21,210 bases of DNA, taken from NCBI GenBank assembly GCA_013044065.1, contig JABEVA010000378.1, positions 1 through 21,210 on the forward strand, in the 5' to 3' direction. Under the pieces are notes generated by a model. That model was not told the origin of the DNA and did not search any database. It was given only the letters and a program-made list of their open reading frames with translations. The position numbers were made by a program, and so were the translations under genes. Origin of the DNA: Phycisphaerae bacterium. GTDB taxonomy: Bacteria; Planctomycetota; Phycisphaerae; WQYP01. Positions within the stretch are counted from its first letter, which is position 1; every line of letters starts with the position of its first letter. Below, in pieces: positions 8,607-16,353 of this stretch.

Positions 8607-9821
8607 TCAACGGTCCGCACCAGCTAAAAGATAATCCATCAGGTCATAGCCATGGTCAATATGCAGATCGCTTTGTATGGCGGCGGCTTCGGTATAGGGC
8701 CGGGCGATGGCGGATTTGCGCTGGGTGCCGGCCATGGCAAACGGCACCGGGGCATCATGGTGTTTGCGGGTGGCGCATTGTGTGGCATGGTCGGGCATGA
8801 TGAGCAGCCGCCATTGCGGCATCCGGGATAACTTTTCCAGCAAAGGCCCGACCACATATTTATCGATGGCTTCGATGGCGGCGATTTTGGTGGCGAAGTC
8901 CCCTTGATGGCTGGCTTCATCCGGAGCTTCCACGTGACAGCAGACCAGATCGTAGTGGTCCAAGGCCTGGCAGGCATAGCTGCCCTGGGCGGCGTAATCG
9001 GTGTCGTGATAGCTGGTAATGCCGGGTACCGCAATGTTTTGCCATCCGATGAGGTTGGCAATTCCACGAAGCAGATCCACCGCGGTGATCATCGCCCCGG
9101 TTTTGCCGAACCTAGCCTTAAACGAGGGGATATTGGCCGCGTGTCCCTGGCCCCAGAGCCAGATGTCTGTGGCGGGGTTTTCGCCGAGTTGGCGGCGCAC
9201 GAGGTTGACTTCATGTTGGGTCAGGGCGCGATGGCCGGCTTCCATGATTTTGAGTATATCGGCCGCACCAGCACCGCGGGGTTGGTGATCGCGTACCGGT
9301 TGTTCTGGAATATCGTGCGGAGGGGTGCTGTGGAGGCGGGAAAAATCTCCGCCGTGATAGACCATGAGATTGCGGTAGCTTACGCCGGGGAAAAATTCCA
9401 CCGGCATCGCCGGCACCAGAGCCATGGCTTCCTGACGCACCGCCTCAAGGAGCACGCGGGCTTCTTTATCGGGAATGTGGCCTGCGGAATGATCGATCAT
9501 CACCTGTTCGATGAGGGTGACGAGGTTGCAGCGAAAGACCCAGTCTTGCGGGCCAAGGGCAAGCCCCATGGCCGCCGCTTCCAGCGGAGCCCGGCCAGGA
9601 TGATACTCGGCGGGGTTGTAACCCAGCAGACACAAAGTGCATATATCGCTGCCGGCGGCATAACCCGGGGGCGTGGTACGCACGGTGCCGATGCGGCCCA
9701 TGCGCGCTACCTCATCCATATTGGGTTTGCGGGACACCTGTAACGGGGTTTGATCGCCGAGTTCCGCCAGCGGGCTGTCAGCGGCACCATCGGGTATGAC
9801 AATGGCATATTTCATGGTCAT
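8607..9821 (-). CDS. ApgM-family phosphoglycerate mutase-like protein, proposed homoserine kinase
   Basis: The 404-residue protein belongs to the archaeal-type cofactor-independent phosphoglycerate mutase family of the alkaline phosphatase superfamily. Metal and catalytic positions are present: D11 in IPDGAAD, the nucleophile S58 in AGSD, D301 and H305 in EAPDEASH, D344-H345 in PDHAT, and H355. A bacterial branch (TIGR02535, proposed homoserine kinase) is known to cluster with threonine genes in genomes lacking ThrB. Here the gene lies directly after hom, 48 bases away on the same strand, which favours homoserine phosphorylation over glycolysis. The second ATG of the frame (9821) is chosen because AAGGA lies 7 bases before it; MKYAIVIPDG begins two residues later. 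A true phosphoglycerate mutase role cannot be excluded without knowing the rest of the genome. Confidence 0.85.
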   Translation of the reverse strand: MTMKYAIVIPDGAADSPLAELGDQTPLQVSRKPNMDEVARMGRIGTVRTTPPGYAAGSDICTLCLLGYNPAEYHPGRAPLEAAAMGLALGPQDWVFRCNLVTLIEQVMIDHSAGHIPDKEARVLLEAVRQEAMALVPAMPVEFFPGVSYRNLMVYHGGDFSRLHSTPPHDIPEQPVRDHQPRGAGAADILKIMEAGHRALTQHEVNLVRRQLGENPATDIWLWGQGHAANIPSFKARFGKTGAMITAVDLLRGIANLIGWQNIAVPGITSYHDTDYAAQGSYACQALDHYDLVCCHVEAPDEASHQGDFATKIAAIEAIDKYVVGPLLEKLSRMPQWRLLIMPDHATQCATRKHHDAPVPFAMAGTQRKSAIARPYTEAAAIQSDLHIDHGYDLMDYLLAGADR

Positions 9822-9869
9822 GTTTGCATCCTTGAGAGAGTCTAGAGAGCATGGTGTGGCATTCAATTC

Positions 9870-11159
9870 TTACGGTTCCATGATGCGGATGCGTACGGTG
9901 TGTCCGCGGATACACCGAAGCCGGTCGATTTTTTTCACGGCATCGGTGACCGCCCCGTCGCGGGCCTCGTGGGTGATGACCACCAGTGGCACGTACTGGC
10001 CGACACTGGATTCATGCTGCACCACAGCCGCAATGCTGATTCCTTGTTGGCCCAGAATGCCGGTGATGTGGTGCATGACACCCGGTACATCCAGAGCCGT
10101 CATTCGCAGGTAATTGCGGGATAGAATGTCGCGGGTGGGAACGATGGGCATCGATTTGCGACGGGTCAGCAGGGGCAGGCCCGCAAAAACCATGGCCGCG
10201 GTGCCCATGGAGGCCTCGACAATATCGGCGATGACCGCACTGGCCGTGGGGCGCGGCCCGGCACCCCGGCCATAATAAATGGTTTGACCGGCGGCGTGGC
10301 CGGAAACGCTGATGGCGTTGAAGGCTCCATTGACATTCGCCAGAAGCTGCTTTTGATCCAGAAAGGTGGGGTGAACGCGCAGCGAGATCCCATGATCTGA
10401 TTTTTCGGCAATTGCCAGCAGCTTGCACACGTAGCCCAGTTCCCGGCCATACTTGAGATCCTGGTCCTGCAGGCCATGAATTCCACTAACTTCAATGTGT
10501 GAAAAGGAAACCTTCGCCCCGAAGGCCAATGCCGCCAGTATGGCGAGTTTGTGAGCGCTGTCGGTACCGTTGACATCCAGCGTGGGATCCGCTTCCGCAT
10601 AGCCGGCCGCCTGAGCCTCGGCGAGGGCATCGGCGTAGGTGCGCTGGGAGGCGGACATTTCCGTGAGAATGTAATTGCAGGTTCCGTTGACAATACCGAT
10701 GACCCGCTGAATATCGTTGGCCACCAGGCCGCGCGTCAAGGCCATGATGATGGGAATGGCACCACCACAGGAGGCTTCAAAACAGACGGCGCGACGGGCC
10801 TTCATCGCCGCGGCGAAGAGTTCCGCGCCATGCACCGCCAAGAGATGTTTATTGGCCGTTACCAGATGTTTACCCGCCCGCAGCGCCGCTAAAGCCAGCG
10901 TGCGAGCCGGCTCCAATCCACCGATCAATTCCACCACCACATCCACGGTTGGATCCGCCCAGATATCGGAAGGGTTGGTGGTCCAGAGTCGGGACGGCAC
11001 CTTCACCGCGCGTTTCCGCCGGCGGTTGCGCACGAGGATGTGTTTGAGTTCCAGAGACTGGCCGGAGCGTTCTTGGAGAAGTTCTTTTTCCGCCAGCAGC
11101 ATTTCCGCCACGGCGGTGCCCACAGTCCCGCAACCCAGCAGAGCCAACCCGGTTTTCAT
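9870..11159 (-). CDS. hom: Homoserine dehydrogenase with C-terminal ACT domain
   Basis: The 429-residue enzyme reduces aspartate semialdehyde to homoserine with NAD(P)H, the branch point to threonine and methionine. The N-terminal Rossmann nucleotide site is GCGTVG (9-14). The catalytic domain has NGTCNYILTEM (158-168) and the signature EADPTLDVNGTDSAHK (189-204), with E189, D200 and K204 matching the known active-site residues. An ACT domain at about 350-425 (YLRMTALDVPGVMHHITGI) is the usual site of threonine feedback inhibition. There is no fused aspartokinase. The ATG follows GGAG six bases upstream. It is the first gene of a probable minus-strand operon with the proposed homoserine kinase and perhaps galU. 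I see no convincing promoter or leader-peptide attenuator upstream. Confidence 0.95.
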   Translation of the reverse strand: MKTGLALLGCGTVGTAVAEMLLAEKELLQERSGQSLELKHILVRNRRRKRAVKVPSRLWTTNPSDIWADPTVDVVVELIGGLEPARTLALAALRAGKHLVTANKHLLAVHGAELFAAAMKARRAVCFEASCGGAIPIIMALTRGLVANDIQRVIGIVNGTCNYILTEMSASQRTYADALAEAQAAGYAEADPTLDVNGTDSAHKLAILAALAFGAKVSFSHIEVSGIHGLQDQDLKYGRELGYVCKLLAIAEKSDHGISLRVHPTFLDQKQLLANVNGAFNAISVSGHAAGQTIYYGRGAGPRPTASAVIADIVEASMGTAAMVFAGLPLLTRRKSMPIVPTRDILSRNYLRMTALDVPGVMHHITGILGQQGISIAAVVQHESSVGQYVPLVVITHEARDGAVTDAVKKIDRLRCIRGHTVRIRIMEP

Positions 11160-11415
11160 TAAACACTCCGTACAATGCCGTTTTCCCGGCGGCCGCTTCC
11201 AATCACCATGGCCCAGGATCTCTACTGGCTCTTCCAGCCGCGTGCCACCAGCCGCGCCATGCTCCTAACACGGTAACATGGCCGCTCATGGCTGAAAAGC
11301 CTCAAGGGTCGGCGCGGGCAGGTCGAAACTCAATTTCCGGCACTGACTGGTGGTGTTCAAGGATGCCGTGGTGTGGCTTGTGATGGTAAGGGATCTGCGG
11401 GATGGATGCGGCGCG
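11160..11415. other. Divergent intergenic region between hom and the lipoprotein gene
   Basis: Together with the promoter and leader up to 11483, this stretch of about 324 bases separates two divergently transcribed units and must carry the hom promoter. I see no ORF with coding character, no tRNA or other RNA gene, and no clear riboswitch. A minus-strand TTGGAA to CATTGT pair with a 19-base spacer just above hom is too weak to call. Confidence 0.5.
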
Positions 11416-11445
11416 TTGCCAGTAGCCGGTGGTTTTAGGTACACT
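11416..11445 (+). promoter_or_regulatory. Sigma70-like promoter for the lipoprotein gene
   Basis: TTGCCA (11416-11421, five of six to the -35 consensus) is separated by 18 bases from TACACT (11440-11445, four of six to the -10). A start near 11452 would leave a leader of about 32 bases before the ATG at 11484. The position and orientation fit the downstream gene pair. Confidence 0.5.
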
Positions 11446-11483
11446 GGAAGGGGTTGGTTGCTTTTGAACCGGGAGCGTGCTTT

Positions 11484-12164
11484 ATGCTGCGATTTTCAAT
11501 TCCGTCCGCCGGAGCGGTTTGTGTGCTGACCTTGGGGTTGGCAGGTTGTATTCGTACCCATAGTGATGTGGTCATTCATCAACCCAAACCGATGGTGGTG
11601 GATGTAAACCTCAGCGGTACTTTGACTCTGGTGGTCAAAAATGCCCGCGATGATATGCAATACATTGCCGGGCATGCTCCAGGCAAAGCGGATGGTCTAT
11701 CGGCCAATCCCACGATTCCGGTGGTGGATATTCCCCCGACTACGCAACCGACCACGACATCCACGGGCGGCCCGAGTTCCTCGCTGTTGCGGGCGCATGG
11801 GCTGAATCCGGTCATCTTTGCCGATGCCAATCCCTCCGTGGGTAAATCGGCGATACTCAGGCAACTGCGGGCCGACTACCCCAAGGTGCGGGCTTTGCTT
11901 GACCGGCATCTGGTCGGCGAGGCCCATACGGGATACATGGTGCCGCGGGCACATCTTTCCGCCCGGCAGGCCCGGTTTGTAAGCCAGGACAATGCGCTGC
12001 GGCGGGAACTTTATCAGGCTGTGGCCGCCGAGACCGGGCGCTCGATGGCCCAGGTTGGCTTGAGTTACTACGTGGTGCGTTTGCGCTATTTGGCCAAAGG
12101 GGTTTGGGTGCAGGCGAAAAATCAGGCCAACGGCCAATGGGTATGGATTCACTGGCACGGATAA
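11484..12164 (+). CDS. Lipoprotein fusing YnbE-like and YdbL-like (DUF1318) regions
   Basis: The 226-residue precursor has a lipoprotein signal peptide with lipobox LAGC and acylated C22. Residues 24-62 resemble E. coli YnbE, a small lipoprotein: a Cys-led segment, then PKPMVVDVN and a beta-like LTLVVKNARDDM. A Thr/Pro/Ser-rich linker follows (about 75-105). Residues about 125-225 resemble YdbL/DUF1318: LVGEAHTGYMVPR, then QDNALRRELYQAVAAETG and a closing WVQAKNQANGQWVW. In E. coli, ydbH-ynbE-ydbL form an operon; YdbH and YnbE build a bridge between the membranes for lipid transport and YdbL assists. One secreted, lipid-anchored protein may combine two of these roles. No YdbH-like AsmA protein is in the window. 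The ATG at 11484 is chosen for GGGAG eight bases upstream and the correct signal-peptide length; a TTG at 11454 is rejected. The next gene overlaps its end. Confidence 0.75.
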   Translation: MLRFSIPSAGAVCVLTLGLAGCIRTHSDVVIHQPKPMVVDVNLSGTLTLVVKNARDDMQYIAGHAPGKADGLSANPTIPVVDIPPTTQPTTTSTGGPSSSLLRAHGLNPVIFADANPSVGKSAILRQLRADYPKVRALLDRHLVGEAHTGYMVPRAHLSARQARFVSQDNALRRELYQAVAAETGRSMAQVGLSYYVVRLRYLAKGVWVQAKNQANGQWVWIHWHG

Positions 12165-13657
12165 TCCAAGCGATGTATACGCAGCGCCATCTTGCCGCAC
12201 GACCAGACATCCCGCCGGAATTGGTGGCGTTTATGCAGCGCTGTCGGCGGAGTATTTTTTGGGGAGAATTGGCCGATGGCCTCTTGCCCACACTGGGCGT
12301 GGCCGCGCTGGTCATCCTGGTGATGCTGTTGGCCCGTGGCTGCTGGTTGAGTCGTCCGTTGGTCGCGGTGCTGCTGGTAACGTTGTCGTTGGCCGGCCTG
12401 GCTCTGGGCATGAAACGTCTGTCCCGGCTCAAACGTGCGAATCTAACGGCCATCATCGCGGCGATGATTGGTCTGCTGGCGTGGCTGCTACTGCCGCCGT
12501 GGGCCTTGGTGGTCACCGTGGCGGGAGTTTGCGCGGGACTGGTGGTGTGGGGTATGTCCATCAAGTCGGTCGGCGAGACGGCCTGGATGGTGGATGTTGG
12601 CAACGGTGCCGACGGCGTGTTGCTGACCGCGGTGGGTGGCGCGAGTGCCGTCGATCCGGTGGAATGCCTTTTCCGCCAGATGGTTCAACAACGCGCCTTG
12701 CGCATGATTCCCAGTGTGAGGTGCCCCGCGCCTTTTGATCTTCGGCGGAAGCGCATGGTGGCGGCGGCTACCGGGGTGGCAGGGCTTGGGATTGGCCTGA
12801 TTTTACTCTTGGGGCCGCCGACGGCCAGACCTTGGCAGGTGTCAGCCGACATGCGGGCCGCAGGCCCAGTTCTGCGGCCGGCCCAACCGTTGTCTCCCGG
12901 AGGCAAGATACGATCCGGCCACGTTACTCCGAACCGGGTGCAAAGCCTAACCGGTCCGCGCCGGAGAAATTCTAAGCCTTCACCATCCGGCAATGCCGCC
13001 AGCCATTCCGGATCGTCCACGGGCCGCCATGGCGGCCAAAGCCGTGCGGCCGCGGCTGCTGAGCATGAACTGCTGAGCAATTCCACTTATCGCAAAATGG
13101 CTGCGGGTGCGGTGGGTACCAGCGCGGGCAGTCAGGGGCTGCAGGACTTTTCCCGTCTCACGGAGCGCCAAAAGCGGCATCTGGCCGCCACGATTCGTCG
13201 GGCGGAAAAAAAAGTTCTTCATGACCCTAAACTGCTCGCTGGGCTGCAAAAGCTGGCCGTCGCGGCCAGCGGCAGCAGTGCGGCGGCATTCTCAACGGCA
13301 CTGGAGCAAACGCGTAAAATGCTGCAAGCTCGACTGGGGCTGGCTGGCCCAACGCACACGCAACCCGTACGTTCCACCAAGCCGGGTTTCACCAATTCGT
13401 CGCGGCCTGGTTCGACCGGTGCGGCTGGGGAGAATTCATCCGGCATCACGCCGCACGCCCCGCCCATTTCCCCTGAGCCGGAAACGGGCCTTTCTTCCAG
13501 CACCAGCGGCGACGTAACTGTTTTGCACGCAGTGAATGCCCGTGGTTCGGGTAATTTCGCTGCCGCTTTGGAAAATTCAAAGGCCGAGCAGCGGATAGGA
13601 AATGTACCAGAGCAGTATCGTTATCTAATCCGGCGATATTTTGCCCATGGTTGGTAG
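12143..13657 (+). CDS. Multi-pass membrane protein with long low-complexity C-terminus, function unknown
   Basis: I do not recognise this 504-residue protein with certainty. Four hydrophobic helices lie at about 49-67, 71-90, 99-117 and 120-138 and a fifth at about 204-225. The stretch between the fourth and fifth (GETAWMVDVGNGADGVLLTA) recalls, in degenerate form, the N-terminal pattern of large DUF4175-type membrane proteins. The region from about 240 to 480 is rich in Ser, Gly, Pro, Ala and Thr and probably extends outside the membrane. The end, NVPEQYRYLIRRYF, matches a C-terminal motif often seen in membrane proteins of BatA/von Willebrand clusters. It overlaps the lipoprotein gene by 22 bases, suggesting coupled expression and a shared envelope role. 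The start is uncertain: ATG at 12143 or 12173, neither with a strong ribosome site. A terminator follows. Confidence 0.7.
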   Translation: MDSLARIIQAMYTQRHLAARPDIPPELVAFMQRCRRSIFWGELADGLLPTLGVAALVILVMLLARGCWLSRPLVAVLLVTLSLAGLALGMKRLSRLKRANLTAIIAAMIGLLAWLLLPPWALVVTVAGVCAGLVVWGMSIKSVGETAWMVDVGNGADGVLLTAVGGASAVDPVECLFRQMVQQRALRMIPSVRCPAPFDLRRKRMVAAATGVAGLGIGLILLLGPPTARPWQVSADMRAAGPVLRPAQPLSPGGKIRSGHVTPNRVQSLTGPRRRNSKPSPSGNAASHSGSSTGRHGGQSRAAAAAEHELLSNSTYRKMAAGAVGTSAGSQGLQDFSRLTERQKRHLAATIRRAEKKVLHDPKLLAGLQKLAVAASGSSAAAFSTALEQTRKMLQARLGLAGPTHTQPVRSTKPGFTNSSRPGSTGAAGENSSGITPHAPPISPEPETGLSSSTSGDVTVLHAVNARGSGNFAAALENSKAEQRIGNVPEQYRYLIRRYFAHGW

Positions 13658-13677
13658 GGCAGTAGGCGGGTGGAACG

Positions 13678-13705
13678 ACCGGCAGGCTCTGGCCGGTGAT
13701 TTTTA
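13678..13705 (+). terminator. Rho-independent terminator after the membrane-protein gene
   Basis: A perfect 6-bp stem, ACCGGC (13678-13683) with GCCGGT (13692-13697), closes an 8-base loop and is followed by GATTTTTA on the plus strand. It sits 20 bases after the plus-strand stop and touches the recA stop from the other side, so it ends the lipoprotein/membrane-protein transcript. No T run is present in the recA direction. Confidence 0.7.
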
Positions 13706-14842
13706 GGTCTTTTTCGCCGTCGCTGGTTCGCGCATCGGCGGGCGGCCGGGTTCTTTGCCGTCCGCCTTGGCGGCGGATTTGTCGCCGTTTTTTTCCGAGG
13801 TACCGGCGGCGTTGGGCGCGCTCTTTTCATCGACTACCACAATGCGGCGGGCCAGCACTTTCTCCCGTATCTCGTGGGCCACATCCGGATTTTCCTTGAG
13901 AAACAGACGGCTTTGTTCACGCCCCTGTCCCAGCCGGAGCGCCCCAAAGCTGAACCAGGCACCACTTTTGTCGACCACAGAGTCCGTAACGGCCATATCC
14001 AGGAGTTCACCTTCATAGCTGATGCCGCTGTCAAAAAGGATATCAAACTCGGCTTCGCGGAAGGGCGGGGCAATTTTATTTTTCACCACTTTGGCTCGCA
14101 CGTGATTGCCAATGGCAATTTCTCCCTCCTTAATGGTGTTGATACGGCGAATATCGATGCGCACGGAGCTGTAAAATTTCAAGGCGCGACCGCCGGTGGT
14201 CGTTTCCGGGTTGCCAAACATGACGCCGATTTTATCACGAATCTGGTTGATGAAGATCACCAGGGTTTTACTTTTGGACACCGCACCGGTGAGCTTGCGC
14301 ATGGCCTGACTCATCAGTCGGGCCTGCATACCCATGGAAGCATCGCCCATGTCACCTTCAATTTCGGCTTTGGGAATAAGGGCGGCAACGGAGTCTATCA
14401 CCACGACATCCACCGCATTGCTGCGTACCAGCATTTCCACAATTTCCAGAGCCTGTTCACCGGTGTCGGGCTGACTGACCAGCAGATTTTGCAGGCTCAC
14501 CCCAAGACGCTTGGCCCAGGTGGGGTCCAAGGCATGTTCGGCATCCACAAATGCGGCCACGCCACCAATTTTTTGGGCCTGTCCGATGACGTGCAGGCAC
14601 AACGTGGTCTTACCGGATGATTCCGGCCCGAATACTTCCACAATGCGGCCGCGTGGTATGCCCTTGCCACCCAGTGCAATGTCCAACCCCAGCGAGCCGG
14701 TGGAAATACCGGCAATCGCCAGAGGATTGGTTACGCCATCCAGCGTCATGATGGCACCCTTGCCATAGGCCTTTTCAATCTGCGACAAGGCTCGCTCCAA
14801 GGCTTGATCGCGGGCGGATGGAACTGCGGTTTCTTTGGTCAT
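13703..14842 (-). CDS. recA: Recombinase RecA
   Basis: The 379-residue protein forms ATP-dependent filaments on single-stranded DNA for homologous recombination and SOS induction. Walker A is GPESSGKTT (72-80), the catalytic glutamate is E102 in DAEHALDP, Walker B is VVVID (146-150), and loop L2 contains NPETTTGG (211-218). The core is highly conserved. The tail after about 340 (Ala/Lys/Pro/Asp mixed, ending ATAKKT) is net basic, unlike the acidic regulatory tail of E. coli RecA. The ATG at 14842 (MTKETAVPS) is preferred over an upstream in-frame TTG at 14869, which would add nine residues of poor family fit. It is transcribed alone from a promoter just past the L,D-transpeptidase stop. I see no E. 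coli-type LexA box. Confidence 0.98.
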   Translation of the reverse strand: MTKETAVPSARDQALERALSQIEKAYGKGAIMTLDGVTNPLAIAGISTGSLGLDIALGGKGIPRGRIVEVFGPESSGKTTLCLHVIGQAQKIGGVAAFVDAEHALDPTWAKRLGVSLQNLLVSQPDTGEQALEIVEMLVRSNAVDVVVIDSVAALIPKAEIEGDMGDASMGMQARLMSQAMRKLTGAVSKSKTLVIFINQIRDKIGVMFGNPETTTGGRALKFYSSVRIDIRRINTIKEGEIAIGNHVRAKVVKNKIAPPFREAEFDILFDSGISYEGELLDMAVTDSVVDKSGAWFSFGALRLGQGREQSRLFLKENPDVAHEIREKVLARRIVVVDEKSAPNAAGTSEKNGDKSAAKADGKEPGRPPMREPATAKKT

Positions 14843-14904
14843 GGAAATCTCGCTATGCAAAAAGCCCAAGGTTATATCGCCACGACAACTGCGGCAACTC
14901 GGCC

Positions 14905-14935
14905 ATTATAATACCTAACTAACTGCTAACGTCAA
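14905..14935 (-). promoter_or_regulatory. Sigma70-like recA promoter with GTTAG repeats in the spacer
   Basis: On the minus strand TTGACG (14930-14935) precedes TATAAT (14905-14910) by 19 bases, or TATTAT by 16, giving a good -35/-10 pair about 60 bases before the recA ATG. The spacer holds three GTTAG copies (GTTAGCAGTTAGTTAG), which could be an operator. The regulator is unknown. Confidence 0.6.
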
Positions 14936-14943
14936 CCATCCGT

Positions 14944-16182
14944 TCAATAACCAGCCTGCACGGGAGTAGAGATTGAGGAAGAAGCGGAGCGGTCGTCGGG
15001 TTGGCTGGCGACCGCCGGGCCGGGTGGCCCGCCTTGAATGGGTACGGGTGAGTTCACAAAAAAGACCGGTAACCCGATATGCACCAAGGTGAGCAAATTA
15101 ACGGCATCCCAGTTGGTCATGCGAAAACAGCCGTGCGAACCCGTCAAACCGATATACTGCGGCTGCGGATTGCCGTGCATACCCACATTGGGAATGTTTA
15201 GCCCCATCCAGACTACACCCACAGGGTTGCGCGGACCAGGCGGAATGAGCAGTGGGTGATGAATGTTATGGACACTTTTAAAAACGGATGGAAAGAACGT
15301 ATAGTTGGGATTCAACGCGATATCCTTGATATACGCGTTGCGCGTGGGCATGTCGTCGTTAAGCGCCGGAATTGAACAATGAAATAAAGCTACTTGCTTT
15401 TTGTGCGCGTTGTAGGCCCGAATCACTTTCTGCCGGATGTTGATGACCAGATACGCCACGTGTGGGTGCGGCAAATCGGCTTTGTCTGCGGCTATCACCG
15501 CCGAGAGTCCGCCGGAAACGCCAAAGTCCGCATCCGTCTGTGGAAATGGCCGGATGTTGGGCACATTTATAGTTTGGCCCATTTGCAGCGTGCTGAGCCG
15601 AATTCCTGGATTTAGTTTTCGCAAGAGCCGCCGGGTGCAATGAAACTTTTCGCAGATACAGCCTGCCAGCGATCCATAGGGCATGCGATTCGCTGCGGCC
15701 ATGGCTCTCCAGTGATAGTGTTCATGCCCGACCGCCTGCGCATCGGTGGATGAAATGGTATAGGTGGCGGTGACGTGCTGCACATCCACTCCCAAGGCGT
15801 CAAACACCCGCGGATCGTGCGGATTGAGAGGATTGATTCCCGGAAACCGCGCTGCGGCATATTCCCGCAGGGCCAGCAAGGAATTAGGCCCGAAGTCACC
15901 GTCCAATATTCCCGGCGAAAAATCATGAGCCGCCAGCGCAATTTGCCACGCCAGGGCAATGGTTTGCTTGCGGCTTAGACGCGGCGTTCTGGGTGGTGGA
16001 ACGACCTTAACTGCGGTATAGCTGGTGTCGCCTGTGCCATGGTCATCGGAGGAAAAGGCTTTGGCAGAGGCTGACGGATGCGGTCTCGGCCAAGATTCGG
16101 CGCGGGAAGTTCCGCCCGGCCACAGCGGCCAAACCGCCAGAGCGCCAACCATCGCAATGAACAACCATGTTCTCGTGCCCAT
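14944..16182 (-). CDS. L,D-transpeptidase with peptidoglycan-binding and LysM-like regions
   Basis: The 412-residue exported protein should form or remodel 3-3 peptidoglycan crosslinks, or attach proteins to the wall, in the periplasm. It starts with a signal peptide (LFIAMVGALAVWPLW, likely cleaved after about A28). A PG_binding_1-like repeat lies at about 70-112 (ILDGDFGPNSLLALREY). A LysM-like segment at about 180-210 has a Cys-rich lead-in and ends MGQTINVPNI. The YkuD catalytic domain spans about 240-378, with H336 in MHGNPQ and H350/C352 in TGSHGCFRM as catalytic residues. The tail after about 380 is Pro/Ser rich. The ATG at 16182 is the first in frame with a proper signal peptide; the ribosome site is weak. 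It follows csrA on the same strand after 171 bases containing a strong hairpin. Confidence 0.92.
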   Translation of the reverse strand: MGTRTWLFIAMVGALAVWPLWPGGTSRAESWPRPHPSASAKAFSSDDHGTGDTSYTAVKVVPPPRTPRLSRKQTIALAWQIALAAHDFSPGILDGDFGPNSLLALREYAAARFPGINPLNPHDPRVFDALGVDVQHVTATYTISSTDAQAVGHEHYHWRAMAAANRMPYGSLAGCICEKFHCTRRLLRKLNPGIRLSTLQMGQTINVPNIRPFPQTDADFGVSGGLSAVIAADKADLPHPHVAYLVINIRQKVIRAYNAHKKQVALFHCSIPALNDDMPTRNAYIKDIALNPNYTFFPSVFKSVHNIHHPLLIPPGPRNPVGVVWMGLNIPNVGMHGNPQPQYIGLTGSHGCFRMTNWDAVNLLTLVHIGLPVFFVNSPVPIQGGPPGPAVASQPDDRSASSSISTPVQAGY

Positions 16183-16239
16183 CGGCCACTCATTTTTTTA
16201 CATCATCTGTCAACGGCCATGTTGCCAGATATTACCTTC

Positions 16240-16291
16240 AAACCTGGGGCAGAGCCGCGACCATGATTGATTGCGGCTCTCTGACAGGTTT
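16240..16291 (-). promoter_or_regulatory. Two-part hairpin between csrA and the L,D-transpeptidase gene
   Basis: AAACCTG (16240-16246) pairs with CAGGTTT (16285-16291), and inside it AGAGCCGC (16251-16258) pairs with GCGGCTCT (16273-16280). The 4-base bulges are GGGC and CTGA and the apical loop has 14 bases. A TATAAT on the minus strand at 16315-16320 would place this structure in the 5' leader of the transpeptidase mRNA. Otherwise it may be the csrA terminator, although no long T run follows on either strand. Confidence 0.5.
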
Positions 16292-16353
16292 TCGCGCCAC
16301 CCGCGTGGCCTCTTATTATAGCCGCTTTGTCGTTGAGGCCATCTCCAGCATGG

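Noticed and set aside
8904..9743. 279-codon plus-strand frame opposite the proposed homoserine kinase
   Set aside because: Antisense shadow of a gene with conserved active-site residues; no family features of its own.
13874..14620. 248-codon plus-strand frame opposite recA
   Set aside because: Shadow of recA; composition reflects the complementary codons.
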